From positions 4,289,001 to 4,353,000 of the forward strand of contig CP031740.1 of assembly GCA_022701275.1 (NCBI GenBank): a stretch of DNA of 64,000 bases, read 5' to 3'. Origin of the DNA: Microcoleus vaginatus PCC 9802. Its GTDB lineage: Bacteria; Cyanobacteriota; Cyanobacteriia; Cyanobacteriales; Microcoleaceae. Below are positions 1 to 9,700 of this stretch, one piece after another. The notes beneath the pieces are model-generated. The model worked only from the letters and a program-made list of their open reading frames with translations, was not told the origin of the DNA and made no database searches. The position numbers and the translations under genes were made by a program. The stretch's first letter is position 1. Every line of letters starts with the position of its first letter.

Positions 1-39
1 GATCTGTGCTACGCGCTCTTTGATTGTTTGTGCATCCAT
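1..39 (-). CDS. N-terminal end of an unidentified gene running off the left edge
   Basis: A minus-strand ATG at 39-37 opens 13 codons (MDAQTIKERVAQI) that stay open to the window edge. An AAAGG ribosome-binding-like motif lies about eight bases upstream, which supports this start. Too little sequence is present to name a family. It is transcribed away from the small gene at 242-502. Confidence 0.4.
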   Translation of the reverse strand, partial: MDAQTIKERVAQI

Positions 40-241
40 GGTTTTTTGCCTTTGCTACTATTAACAAAAATATTTGACATTCCCCCCTGCGAACAGGCGG
101 AGATTCTTAATCCACCGACATACCTTTATGGGCAAATCCTTCACTGTTTTTATATGGGAAGTGATGAACCTGCTCAGGGTTTTTGGGTCTGTGTTATAGT
201 TTGATTGTACATCAAAACTTCCCCCAAACTTCAGCCAAATT

Positions 242-502
242 TTAGCGCAAAAAAGGCGGACGTTTGGTATCTGCGGGTTTATTTTTCATCATTCCAGCTA
301 AAAATCGCTTCAGGGCCTTCTCCCGGTTTTTCATAAAAGCAGCCCAAAATCCCGGTTGATATTCATCCATCGTCTTGGCTAGGGCCCAGACATCGATCGC
401 TAAGATATTATAAAGTCTTTCATCTTCGCGTTTGAGCGAGTTAATCTGCTCCAAAACCGCCTTGTTTGCTCCAGCAGTTTGTTTGTCTTCGTCTTTAATC
501 AT
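242..502 (-). CDS. Small charged hypothetical protein (86 aa)
   Basis: The longer open frame reaches 742, but its first 80 residues are low in structure and rich in Arg/Ser/Cys, as expected of read-through noncoding DNA. I therefore start at the internal ATG at 502 (MIKDEDKQTAG). The resulting 86-residue product is soluble and helical, with a conserved-looking core (LYNILAIDVWALAKTMDEY, then PGFWAAFMKNREKALKRFL) and a basic tail ending PPFLR. No signal peptide, membrane segment or catalytic motif is visible, and I do not recognise the family. Confidence 0.5.
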   Translation of the reverse strand: MIKDEDKQTAGANKAVLEQINSLKREDERLYNILAIDVWALAKTMDEYQPGFWAAFMKNREKALKRFLAGMMKNKPADTKRPPFLR

Positions 503-821
503 GTCCGAAAAATGGTTGAAAGGGCAAGAGTGTCGATCGCGATCGCCACTCTGTATACTTTGATGATACTGCCGATCTCGATTGCCTTCTGGAACCAACG
601 CCGCGCAATTAACACGGATATTTACCGATGGCGTGCCCGGGCGAGTCCGGCAGGATAAGCTTCTGAACCTAGAGACAAGACTGTGGATGCACACCGCTCC
701 CGCGCTCATAGATGCTAGCAGTTTTTGCAGGTCTTTTGGCAAAAAAACTAAATTTATTCAAGACTTTTTGACAGATAATAATTAAAGTATATTGTTGATT
801 CCAGCTAACTACCTCACTAAT
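503..821. other. Intergenic stretch without a convincing gene
   Basis: Open frames exist on both strands (for example 582-785 plus), but they start inside low-complexity sequence and show no family features. A HIP1-like GCGATCGCGATCGC cluster lies near 530-545. The promoter of the downstream DUF2854 gene should be here, but no strong -35/-10 pair stands out. Confidence 0.4.
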
Positions 822-1373
822 ATGTTACGCAAAATTTCTTTAGCAAACCTAGCCTTAGTTGTTGGCGGTATTATAGCAGCAGTCGGTTTCGGAGCATACT
901 TCACAGACAGACCTACCCTGAACCTAGCCGGTTTTTTTTATGGAATTCCGCTGTTGCTGGGAGGTTTGGCCCTGAAAGCGGCCGAACTCGAACCAGTGGA
1001 TTTCACCGAACCTACCTCTGCTGAAGTTCTCCTCCTGCGAGAAAGTCAGGCCACGGATACTCAAAACCAAGTCCGCAAAGATATCACCCGATTTCGCTAC
1101 GGCCAACCCGCGCACTTAGATGATGCTTTGGAGCGCCTGGGCCTGGCCCCGACCGACGAGGAACGACCACTCCTGCAAGGGTTGCGGGAAGTTAATGTTG
1201 ATGGTGCTTATGGGTTAATTCTAGAGTTTTATTCGCCGCTAATGCCGATCGACCTCTGGGAAGAAAAGCAAGACAAAATAGCTACTTTTTTTGGACCAGG
1301 TTTGCGCGCACAAGTGAGTCAAAAGCCTGATGACAAAATTGAATTGGCTCTCATTAAAAATACTCAAGCTTAA
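822..1373 (+). CDS. DUF2854 family membrane-anchored protein
   Basis: The product is 183 residues from the ATG at 822 (MLRKISLANLALVV); a TTG at 792 in the same frame would add ten residues and is less likely. The N-terminus has two adjacent hydrophobic segments (about residues 6-24 and 35-52, the second reading NLAGFFYGIPLLLGGLALKA), followed by a soluble C-terminal half with an LDDALERLGL helix and a VDGAYGLILEF segment. This pattern fits the DUF2854 family of cyanobacteria and plant plastids, whose function is unknown. The family name is from memory of its conserved motifs. It appears monocistronic. Confidence 0.7.
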   Translation: MLRKISLANLALVVGGIIAAVGFGAYFTDRPTLNLAGFFYGIPLLLGGLALKAAELEPVDFTEPTSAEVLLLRESQATDTQNQVRKDITRFRYGQPAHLDDALERLGLAPTDEERPLLQGLREVNVDGAYGLILEFYSPLMPIDLWEEKQDKIATFFGPGLRAQVSQKPDDKIELALIKNTQA

Positions 1374-1585
1374 AGTATTCGGAAGTTTTGAGTGCAGAAA
1401 TTTTGAAGTCGCCAATTAATAATTAATCGTGTATCGGCTCAGATATTGATTTTAGCGGCAGCGTGAAACCTGTCGCTATCAACACAAACTCAATCCGCAA
1501 TTGGGCGATCGCGCAAATTAGATTTTCCTTAATTACAATAATAGTTGAGAACCGATCGGCAATCTTAAATCAGGAGAAGCAAAAA

Positions 1586-1756
1586 TGGTTTCGTCCGAGA
1601 GTAGGATAGGTATTATGGGCGCCAGATCATCAGGGTTTGTCAGTTGCAGTTAAACAAGCGTCGAAGTCGATGATACCAGTCTCAGTTGCAAATAATCCTG
1701 GCTCAGTCTGGAGTAGAATAAATGAGCAGGTTGAATCCGCCAAACTACATTATTGA
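1586..1756 (+). pseudogene. Short degenerate coding remnant
   Basis: Reading frame 1586-1756 gives 57 codons with protein-like composition, broken by one in-frame TAG at 1607-1609. After the stop it reads VLWAPDHQGLSVAVKQASKS and ends SAKLHY. An AGGAG motif and an ATG at 1585 lie just before it in a different frame, so a frameshift near the start is also possible. I cannot name the parent gene. The rest of the 415-base gap (1374-1788) shows only HIP1-like sites. Confidence 0.3.
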
Positions 1757-1788
1757 CCACAATGTATAGGGAAGAGAGGGATACGCCA

Positions 1789-2595
1789 ATGTCAGAAAAC
1801 AGAGTGTCCATCACCGCCAAAGTACCTTTAACTGCTCAACAGCAGTGGGAGACTCTCATGGCTCATCACTGCGGACGTTGGCAAGGGGTATTGGTTAGAT
1901 ATGATGCCACAGGGCAGGTTCTCGATATTCTTGATTCTGTACGGAGTTTCATTCCTTCGGACGATCGGCAAACTGTCACCCATTCCCTCGACTTCAGGAG
2001 TCGGATGACAGAAACAGTAACGCAGAAACAATGGGTTTTGACCTTGGGTAATCCGCTGATTATCCATCCGGTTGATCCAGAGGCTTATCTGCTTTTTAAT
2101 CCCCATTCTTCTGACACAATGGTTGGGCCCGATCGAACTGGTCAGGGATTTTATTTTGAGCCTTACCTCCTTGCATCAGGAAAAAGAACGAGTGTGGTAG
2201 TAATGTACAAATCTGCAGCAAATAGCCCTCAGCCCAATATGTTTTCCTTCTTCCGAGAGATTAAGGAAGAGGTAGCGGAACCTTGGTGGTCTGAAGAAAC
2301 TCACTGTAGGATTGATCGAGTCAACTGTTTCAAATTTGCTCAAACGACAGGCGGGGCGTATGTTTCACTGGATGAGATGGCTCACCTGCCAGTTCCTCCT
2401 CAACCCAGTGAAATACAAGGAGATTTTCTACAAATCCAATTTCCAGATGCAATAGAGGTTGTTCTTTCGCTCGATCGATTCAAGACGCCATATTATGCCT
2501 CCATGTGTTGGACACCAGATACCAATGACACGCTGCGAAGCTGTACTTTAATCTACGAACAACCGGATCAAAAGGCTGATGTATTCGCCATTTAA
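1789..2595 (+). CDS. DUF3598 family protein
   Basis: This 268-residue protein starts at the ATG at 1789 (MSENRVSITAK), preceded by GAGAGGG at a suitable distance; the frame is open upstream to 1753 but that part has no ribosome binding site. The core begins QWETLMAHHCGRWQGV and continues through a beta-rich body with the FSFFREIKEEVAEPWW segment, matching DUF3598, a cyanobacterial and algal family thought to be lipocalin-like. No signal peptide is seen. It converges with the epimerase-like gene, with five bases between their stops. Function is unknown. Confidence 0.7.
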   Translation: MSENRVSITAKVPLTAQQQWETLMAHHCGRWQGVLVRYDATGQVLDILDSVRSFIPSDDRQTVTHSLDFRSRMTETVTQKQWVLTLGNPLIIHPVDPEAYLLFNPHSSDTMVGPDRTGQGFYFEPYLLASGKRTSVVVMYKSAANSPQPNMFSFFREIKEEVAEPWWSEETHCRIDRVNCFKFAQTTGGAYVSLDEMAHLPVPPQPSEIQGDFLQIQFPDAIEVVLSLDRFKTPYYASMCWTPDTNDTLRSCTLIYEQPDQKADVFAI

Positions 2596-2600
2596 CAGGC

Positions 2601-3437
2601 TCAAATTTCCACTTCTGGATGAATGAGCTGGTATCCTTCTGCTTTGAGCTTCTGATTCGATATGCGCCGATTATTCGATCGCTCGGTTGTATCTGACCCA
2701 TCCCATTCCACTTCAGGTAATTCGTAGCGCTCGCACAGTTGTTTAAACAATTCACGAGCAGTAATTGGAACATCATTCACTAGGTTATAAACTCCTTGTA
2801 ATTGACGAGCGAGCGCCAACTCACTTGCTGATACAATGTCGTCCAGATGAATCCAGTTCGTGAAATGATTGCCTGTGCCTGGGCGAGTTGTGCCTGCAAG
2901 CTTACTTAACCGTTTCTTGAACTCGCGATCGGGTCCATAAATGGCTCCAAGGCGAAATATACATACTTTCAAATCTTGGCTGGATGCGGACAGCAAAACT
3001 TGCTCTGTCTCATGTAAAATCTCTCCATGTCTGTTAGCTGGTGCCACAGGGGAATGTTCACTCACCCAGGCTCCATTACTATTGCCATACACCGCACAAC
3101 TACTGGTATATATGAGTTGTTTTATGTTGGGAAAATGCTTCAAGGCAAGAACAAGGTTGTTAGCCGTATGCAGGTATGTCTCCTCGTACATATCGGAATC
3201 TACTTGTTGGTTCGCTGTAGGAGCGAGACTCAGGAAGACCACATGTTGATTTTGCAGGATCGTCTGTAATGTCTCTTCATCGCAGCGCTTCAGGACGATC
3301 GCCTCGTTGGCCACTTTCTGTAACTCCCCAATCCGGTCTTGCGTTGTCGTCGTTGCAGTAATTACGTGACCCAGGTTCCGCCAATGCTGGGCAACGGCAC
3401 TTCCAACATAGCCACAACCAATAATTATAGCGTTCAT
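2601..3437 (-). CDS. NAD(P)-binding epimerase/dehydratase-like protein (extended SDR, YeeZ-like)
   Basis: A 278-residue Rossmann-fold protein. The N-terminal dinucleotide motif is IIIGCGYVGSAVA (residues 4-16), followed later by YTSSCAVYG and an FRLGAIYGP segment, both typical of extended short-chain dehydrogenases. The position where the family usually has YxxxK reads RHGEILHETE, so the canonical catalytic tyrosine-lysine pair is absent, as in atypical YeeZ-like members. It may bind NAD(P) and a sugar-nucleotide-like ligand without classical epimerase chemistry. Substrate unknown. The plus-strand DUF3598 gene ends five bases away. Confidence 0.75.
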   Translation of the reverse strand: MNAIIIGCGYVGSAVAQHWRNLGHVITATTTTQDRIGELQKVANEAIVLKRCDEETLQTILQNQHVVFLSLAPTANQQVDSDMYEETYLHTANNLVLALKHFPNIKQLIYTSSCAVYGNSNGAWVSEHSPVAPANRHGEILHETEQVLLSASSQDLKVCIFRLGAIYGPDREFKKRLSKLAGTTRPGTGNHFTNWIHLDDIVSASELALARQLQGVYNLVNDVPITARELFKQLCERYELPEVEWDGSDTTERSNNRRISNQKLKAEGYQLIHPEVEI

Positions 3438-3594
3438 CCGTTTTTTTAACTTCTGATATAGAAGGCTCTAGATTGCATCCAAGATACCAATATATCAAAG
3501 TTACAAAACTTTACGCACTGTTTTATTGGATTTGCATTCTGGGCATTTCCTGCTACTTTTTCTCCATATCATCCCTCTCTTAGGGAACGCCGAG

Positions 3595-3938
3595 TTAATC
3601 AGCATTAACAAACAAGCGGGAACGAGTCATAAAACGCTCTCCATCCGGCCCTTCCAGGGAAAAATCGCTGCCTCCGGGCCCCGATGCTACGTCTATAATT
3701 AACTGCGTGTGCTGCCAATATTTGTATTGCTGCGCTGCAATATAAAAGGGACAACCCCCTATTTCACCCAGCAATACGTCACATCACCGATTATCAGTTC
3801 GCCCTCGGTAAAGCACATGGGGGAACTACCGTCGCAGCAGCCGCCGGATTGGTGAAACATCAATTCTCCCTGTTGAGTTTTGAGAGGGTTAATTAATTTT
3901 AAAGCCGCTTCTGTTGCTGTGACTTGTGCAGTTTCCAT
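3595..3938 (-). pseudogene. Frameshifted DUF779 gene
   Basis: From the ATG at 3938 the frame reads METAQVTATEAALKLI and then MFHQSGGCCDGSSPMC, the hallmark of DUF779. It breaks near 3776-3782 and hits a stop at 3759. The missing half continues in another frame: VLLGEIGGCPFYIAAQQYKY, then QHTQLIIDVASGPGG and a terminal TRSRLFVNAD with a stop at 3595. A single base loss (or two-base gain) explains the break. DUF779 genes normally sit beside an NAD-dependent aldehyde dehydrogenase of the ExaC/acetaldehyde type, as here at 4143-5021, and that gene is also damaged. A sequencing error is the main alternative. Confidence 0.8.
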
Positions 3939-4060
3939 TGCAGTCTGTTTAGAACAATCTCTAGTTATTATTATGAGCTTATAGTAAGTTGTCAGGCATC
4001 TAAATTGTATTTTTGGGCGGGCGGTACGCCCACCCCACAAGCAGAAAACTCACTCTTTGT

Positions 4061-4083
4061 GGAACAGGCATCTTGCCTGTTCC
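4061..4083. repeat. Perfect palindromic repeat (10-bp arms, TCT loop)
   Basis: Arms GGAACAGGCA and TGCCTGTTCC surround TCT. The same element recurs at 59776-59798, as a half copy at 59737-59754, and as a GGGCA-TCT-TGCCC variant inside chlD at 42921-42941. It belongs to a dispersed cyanobacterial palindrome family. A second GC-rich palindromic stretch (GGGCGGGCGGTACGCCCACC) precedes it near 4015-4034. Confidence 0.8.
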
Positions 4084-4142
4084 TGACATAATTTAATAGT
4101 TGAAGGACTTTAGTCCTCACTACAAACCAATGAGTGAAGACT

Positions 4143-5021
4143 TTAGAAAAAACCTAAAGCTTTCGGGCTGTAACTTACCAACAACTTCTTAGTTTCCTGG
4201 TAGTGATCTAACATCATTTTGTGATTTTCGCGACCGATACCAGATGATTTGTAGCCGCCGAATGCTGCGTGCGCGGGATACAAATGATAGCAGTTTGTCC
4301 ACAGGCGGCCTGCTTGAACGGCGCGGCCCATGCGGTAGGCGGTGTTGATGTCGCGAGTCCAAACTCCTGCACCTAAACCGTAGAGAGTATCGTTGGCAAT
4401 TTCTAATGCTTCGGCTTCGTCTTTGAAGGTGGTGACTGCTAATACTGGGCCGAAGATTTCTTCTTGGAAAATTCGCATTTTGTTGTTTCCTTTGAAGACT
4501 GTTGGCTGGAAATAATAACCGTCTTGCAAGTCGCCTGATAAGATGTTTCTTTCGCTACCAATGAGACATTCTGCGCCTTCGGTATGACCGATTTTGACGT
4601 ATTCGGCGATTTTTTCCATCTGATTGATGGAGACTTGGGCGCCGAGGGCGGTTGTCGGATTTAAGGGGTGGTCTTGTTTGATTTGACGGATGCGATCGAT
4701 CGCCCTTTCCATGAATCGATCGTAGATTGACTCCTGAATTAAGGCGCGGGAGGGGCAGGTGCACACTTCGCCTTGGTTGAAGGCAAACATGACTAATCCT
4801 TCGACTGCTTTGTCGAGAAATTCGTGGTCTTGGGCGCAGATATCTTCAAAGAAAATGTTGGGGGATTTGCCGCCTAGTTCTAGGGTGACGGGGATGACAT
4901 TTTGGGAGGCGTATTGCATGATTAGCCTGCCGGTGGTGGTTTCGCCGGTGAAGGCGACTTTGGCAATCCGGGGACTGGTAGCGAGGGTTTTGCCGATTTC
5001 GGCGCCGGGCCCGTTAATGAC
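4143..5021 (-). pseudogene. 5'-truncated NAD-dependent aldehyde dehydrogenase
   Basis: Homology begins abruptly at about 5021 with [18 protein letters not shown] and runs intact to the stop at 4143. It carries the catalytic Glu segment [14 protein letters not shown] and the catalytic Cys segment [13 protein letters not shown], then [10 protein letters not shown] and a normal C-terminus. Family members are about 500 residues; only about 293 remain. Nearly the whole NAD-binding half is absent, and an in-frame arginine-rich tract up to 5162 replaces it. The gene pairs with the frameshifted DUF779 gene downstream. Together they resemble a lost acetaldehyde/ethanol oxidation module of the ExaC type. 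Confidence 0.8.
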
Positions 5022-5180
5022 ACGGTGGTTTCGTCGAGTTCGCCGATCGAGCCTTCTTGAGCTCGGATGCAGCTTGCAAAGTAATTGAAAAAATAGTAAA
5101 TAAGTGCATTCATCATTATCAATGTGACGATCTTGCATAATATTTATTAGCACCATAAGCAATAAAGGTTAAAACACTCA

Positions 5181-6386
5181 ATGTCTGCTCAAGGGTTTTA
5201 TCGTCGTTCACTCCCCGATTCTGCTATTGCTTTTTCCTCCGTAGAGGGAAGGCAAATTTTTCGAGAAGCCTTGGCATTGGGAGGTATGGAAGGGTATTTT
5301 GCTCTAGCGGAACAGTTTCACACTCAAGCAGAACCCGCTTTTTGTGGATTGGGTAGTTTAGTTGTTGTTCTTAATGCCTTATCCATCGATCCGGGTCGCA
5401 TTTGGAAAGGGGTGTGGAGATGGTATGGAGAGGAATTTTTAGACTGTTGTTTACCTCTTTCAGTCATTAAAGAAAACGGTATCACCTTTGATGAGTTTGT
5501 CTGTATCGCACGTTGCAACGGTGCTGTTGTAAAACCTAACCGTTACCACCAAAGCAGCTTGGAAAACTTTCGGCAAGCAGTTGAGGAGGTGACTGCGGCG
5601 TCAGGTGATATTCATCTAGTTGTTTCCTACAGCCGAAAGGTATTAGGACAAACGGGTGATGGTCACTTTTCACCAATTGGTGGCTATCATCCACAGCGGG
5701 ATCTAGTTCTTCTGCTGGATGTTGCCCGTTTCAAATATCCACCTCACTCGGTTTCTCTGCCTTTGTTATGGCAAGCATTTGAACCTCTCGATACCGTCAC
5801 TAATCAATGTCGAGGTTATATTTTATTGCAGAAGAGTGAAAGGTTGCCAGAAACCTTCTTTCATGTTGCTTTTGATTTACATCAGTGGCGTAGTGTTGCT
5901 CCTTACTTTACAGACATACTCCCAGACCTTCTGAGAAAAGAGCAAGCTGATTCAATTGCTTCAGTTGTCAGTACCATTCTGCACCATTTGCCTGTTGAGT
6001 TCACAACTATGGTGCATACCTCGTCAGAGACAGCAGAGAAACTTGAGAAATTACGGGCAGCTATTCAGTTAAATTCACTGTTTGATATTGTTCACCAATG
6101 CTTGTCAAGCGATGACTCGGATGCAATGTCTGTTGTACGCAAATGGCGATCGCACCAGCTATTCGTAGCAGAGATAATAACAGCAATATTACTCTCCTGT
6201 CCCGAAACGCTCTATGCAACTCTCAAACCCGAGTTACGACTGTGGTTTAGTGAGGTTCGCCACCTTGAGAAACTACTCCCTCCCTTGGATGTAGAGATAT
6301 CTAGATTGAGACAACAAATGTCAGCACTCCAGGAGTTTTACACTTTATATTCCAAGGGACATCAGTGTAATATCCCTCAGAGTTAG
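5181..6386 (+). CDS. pcs: Full-length, eukaryote-like phytochelatin synthase
   Basis: Phytochelatin synthase joins gamma-Glu-Cys units from glutathione to make metal-chelating peptides. The N-terminal papain-fold domain (residues about 1-220) has the catalytic triad Cys55 (EPAFCGLGSL), His162 (TGDGHFSPIGGY) and Asp180 (LLLDVARFKYPPH), at positions almost identical to plant PCS1. FLDCCLPL and the SIDPGRIWKGVWRW segment are also plant-like. Unlike the roughly 240-residue 'half' enzymes of many cyanobacteria, this protein has 401 residues with a C-terminal domain (about 220-401) that aligns loosely with the plant one, though the Cys-rich pairs are largely missing. It is a single gene with an AAAGG site upstream of the ATG at 5181. 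Capacity for true phytochelatin synthesis is inferred. Confidence 0.93.
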   Translation: MSAQGFYRRSLPDSAIAFSSVEGRQIFREALALGGMEGYFALAEQFHTQAEPAFCGLGSLVVVLNALSIDPGRIWKGVWRWYGEEFLDCCLPLSVIKENGITFDEFVCIARCNGAVVKPNRYHQSSLENFRQAVEEVTAASGDIHLVVSYSRKVLGQTGDGHFSPIGGYHPQRDLVLLLDVARFKYPPHSVSLPLLWQAFEPLDTVTNQCRGYILLQKSERLPETFFHVAFDLHQWRSVAPYFTDILPDLLRKEQADSIASVVSTILHHLPVEFTTMVHTSSETAEKLEKLRAAIQLNSLFDIVHQCLSSDDSDAMSVVRKWRSHQLFVAEIITAILLSCPETLYATLKPELRLWFSEVRHLEKLLPPLDVEISRLRQQMSALQEFYTLYSKGHQCNIPQS

Positions 6387-6477
6387 CACCTACCGCCTTT
6401 TGACATCCCCAAACCTCGCCTAACTACAAAAGTCACAATTAAAGAGCAAGATTTAATAATACGATTTGATAGCGAAG

Positions 6478-6747
6478 GAATTTCTAAAAAAATATCAGGA
6501 AGGGGTTGATGTCATTAAACTATTTGCGACTGTGGATGGAACGAATTTTGATTTATTGGAGTTCCCAGCGTTAGATTAATCTCGGAAAGGATTTGGGGCT
6601 AAAACACCAACTAATGCTTGAGAACAATTGCTGGCGGCGGTTGTGGATAAAGATAAACCTCAGCGAAATATCAGGGTTGTGACTGATGTGAGTGAGGAAT
6701 GGACAACGGAAAAGGTGGAAGTGGTGGTGAAAAAGAGTGGGGTTTGA
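6478..6747 (+). pseudogene. Remnant of a caspase-like (peptidase C14-type) C-terminus
   Basis: One frame reads EFLKKYQEGVDVIKLFATVD, then GTNFDLLEFPALD, stop, SRKGFGAKTPTNA, stop, EQLLAAVVDKDKPQRNIRVV and TDVSEEWTTEKVEVVVKK before its normal-looking end. Two in-frame stops in otherwise protein-like sequence show decay. From memory, the ATVDGTNFD and EWTTEQVEVQVK motifs occur at the C-terminus of cyanobacterial caspase-family proteins; this assignment is tentative. It lies directly beside the signalling island and may be a former member of it. It fills most of the gap 6387-6795. Confidence 0.45.
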
Positions 6748-6795
6748 GTTAGGAATAAGGAAAAGTTTAAGAAATGTACTTTTTCTTTTCCCCTT

Positions 6796-9700
6796 CTACT
6801 GGTTGGTTAGGTAGCTGGCGCACATTTGTTTATCGTCTTTTGTGACATTAGGATTGGTTTTTAGATAATCGCTAATCCAATTGCAGCCTTCTGACATAAT
6901 GCTTTCTAAGTTATTATCCACTTTCCACAGTTTCACGGTATTGTCAGTACCTCCACTTGCCAGACTTTGACTGTCGGGACTCCAACTCATACTATCGTCA
7001 GAAAATAAAGAACTCTGATAACCGCTAAGAGTGTTGAGGAGTTTGCCTTGTTTACTCCAGAGTTTCACCGTCTTGTCACCACTTGCACTAGCCAGAGTTT
7101 GACCGTTGGGACTCCACCTCACCCTCCATACAGCCCCCTGATGATCACTAAGAGTGTTGAGGAGTTTGCCTTGTTTACTCCAGAGTTTCACCGTCTTGTC
7201 CCAACTTGCACTAGCCAGAGTTTGACCGTCGGGACTCCAACTCACACTCCAGACAAAACTCTGATGACCACTAAGAGTGTTGAGGAGTTTGCCTTGTTTA
7301 CTCCAGAGTTTCACCGTCTTGTCATCACTTGCAGTAGCCAGAATTTGACCGTCGGGACTCCACCTCACCCTCCATACAGCCCCCTGATGATCACTAAGAG
7401 TGTTGAGGAGTTTGCCTTGTTTACTCCAGAGTTTCACCGTCTTGTCACGACTTCCACTAGCCAGAGTTTGACCGTCGGGACTCCAACTCACACTAGAGAC
7501 AGATTCTTGATGACCGCTAAGAGTTTGCAGGAGTTTGCCTTGTTTACTCCAGAGTTTCACCGTCTTGTCACGACTTGCAGTAGCTAGAGTTTGACCGTTG
7601 GGACTCCAACTCACCCTCCTGACAGCTTCGTGATGACCACTAAGAGTGTTGAGGAGTTTGCCTTGTTTACTCCAGAGTTTCACCGTCTTGTCACCACTTG
7701 CAGAAGCCAGAATTTGACCGTCGGGACTCCAACTCACACCCGAGACACCTTCTTGATGACCAGTAAGACTGTTGAGGAGTTTGCCTTGTTTACTCCAGAG
7801 TTTCACCGTCTTGTCACCACTTGCAGAAGCCAGAATTTGACCGTCGGGACTCCAACTCACACCCGAGACAGATTCTTGATGACCGCTAAGAGTTTGCAGG
7901 AATTTGCCTTGTTTATGCCAGAGTTTCACCGTCTTGTCATCACTTGCAGTAGCCAGAGTTTGACCGTCGGGACTCCAACTCACACCCAAGACATATTCTT
8001 GATGACCGCTAAGAGTTTGCAGGAGTTTGCCTTGTTTACTCCAGAGTTTCACCGTCTTGTCACCACTTGCACTAGCCAGAGTTTGACCGTCGGGACTCCA
8101 ACTCACAAGCGAGACAGATTCTTGATGACCGCTAAGAGTTTGCAGGAGTTTGCCTTGTTTACTCCAGAGTTTCACCGTCTTGTCACCTGCACTAGCCAGA
8201 GTTTGACCATCAGGACTCCAACTCACACTCCAGACATATTCTTGATGACCAGTAAGAGTGTTGAGGAGTTTGCCTTGTTTACTCCAGAGTTTCACCGTCT
8301 TGTCACGACTTGCACTAGCCAGAGTTTGACCGTCGGGACTCCAACTCACACTCCTGACAGATTCTTGATGACCGCTAAGAGTAAACAGGAGTTTGCCTTG
8401 TTTACTCCAGAGTTTCACCGTCTTGTCCTCACTTGCAGTTGCCAGAGTTTCACCGTCTGGACTCCAACTCACACTAGAGACACCTTCCTGATGACCGCTA
8501 AGAGTAAACAGGAGTTTGCCTTGTTTACTCCAGAGTTTCACCGTCTTGTCCTCACTTGCAGAAGCCAGAGTTTCACCGTCGGGACTCCAACTCACACTAG
8601 AGACACCTTCCTGATGACCGCTAAGAGTAAACAGGAGTTTGCCTTGTTTACTCCAGAGTTTCACCGTCTTGTCATCACTTGCAGTTGCCAGAGTTTGACC
8701 ATCAGGACTCCAACTCACACTCCAGACAGATTCTTGATGACCCCTAAGAGTTTGCAGGAGTTTGCCTTGTTTACTCCAGAGTTTCACCGTCTTGTCATCA
8801 CTTGCAGTTGCCAGAGTTTCACCGTCGGAACTCCAACTCACACTAGACACATATTCCTGATGACCTGACAAAGTATTGTGTTCTGTGATAGCATAAAGCG
8901 TTTGCATTAAGGCATCTAATACTTCCGCTTGAGTGTCGTCCTTTTCCCAGAGTAATCTATTAAGTTGTTTGAGTTGTTGCCCCGCCCGCAATGCTTCTAG
9001 TAATGCGGTGAATCCTTGACCATAAACAAGTTTTTCTCTGGAAGATGCAGTTTTTAATCTTACGCCCGCTGCTTTCAGTATTTCGCTACTAACTATCATC
9101 GTCGTGGCTAGAGAAAAAATAAATACACCCAAGGAAAGCCAACTAATCAAACTCGCCTTTTGTCGAGCTTTCGCTAAAATTTGATTAGCTTTCTTCTGGG
9201 CATCCAATTCTGTTTGAATTGTGCGCTTGTCTAATTCTTGACTAAGGCTTAAAAATTGATAATCCAAATCGCTCAAGCTTTTACTACTTGCCCAATTTTG
9301 AGCATTTTGTAATGCCTGACCTTGCAACAGCCGCGATTCATCTTGGTAATCAGAATCTATCCAAGCTTTAAAACTTTCGCTGTAAGGGCGGAGATTTGCT
9401 AGTTGTTTTTCCACCCAATCAAGGTTAAAAACCGATTGATAGATTTGGTTATAAACTTTAAGTTTGCCAGACTCCTTAACCACCAGCCCAGTTAATCGTA
9501 GTTCCATTTGTTCTGGACTATCATCAGTCGTTATTTCATTATGCTGTAGAATTTGCTGATAGATCCCTAGCAAACGACTGGCACGCTGTTCGCTGTGTAA
9601 AATGCGATCTCGAATTGTCTTTAAATGCTCTGGTTCATCCTGTATTTCCCAATTATCAATCACCTTTTCCCGCACTAAAGTTTCTACCCACTCAGCAGGA

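Noticed and set aside
582-785. 67-codon plus-strand frame and the N-terminal part of the long minus frame 503-742
   Set aside because: The composition is not protein-like in either strand and there are no family features; treated as intergenic.
5022-5162. In-frame N-terminal extension of the truncated aldehyde dehydrogenase
   Set aside because: Arg/Ser-rich sequence with no similarity to the NAD-binding half of the family; the open frame here is accidental and the gene is treated as truncated.
7048-8868. Two long plus-strand open frames (179 and 425 codons) made of repeated [12 protein letters not shown]-type units
   Set aside because: They are the antisense of the homogenised WD40 repeats of copy A. 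The high repeat identity keeps the opposite frame open; there is no independent start, ribosome binding site or family similarity.
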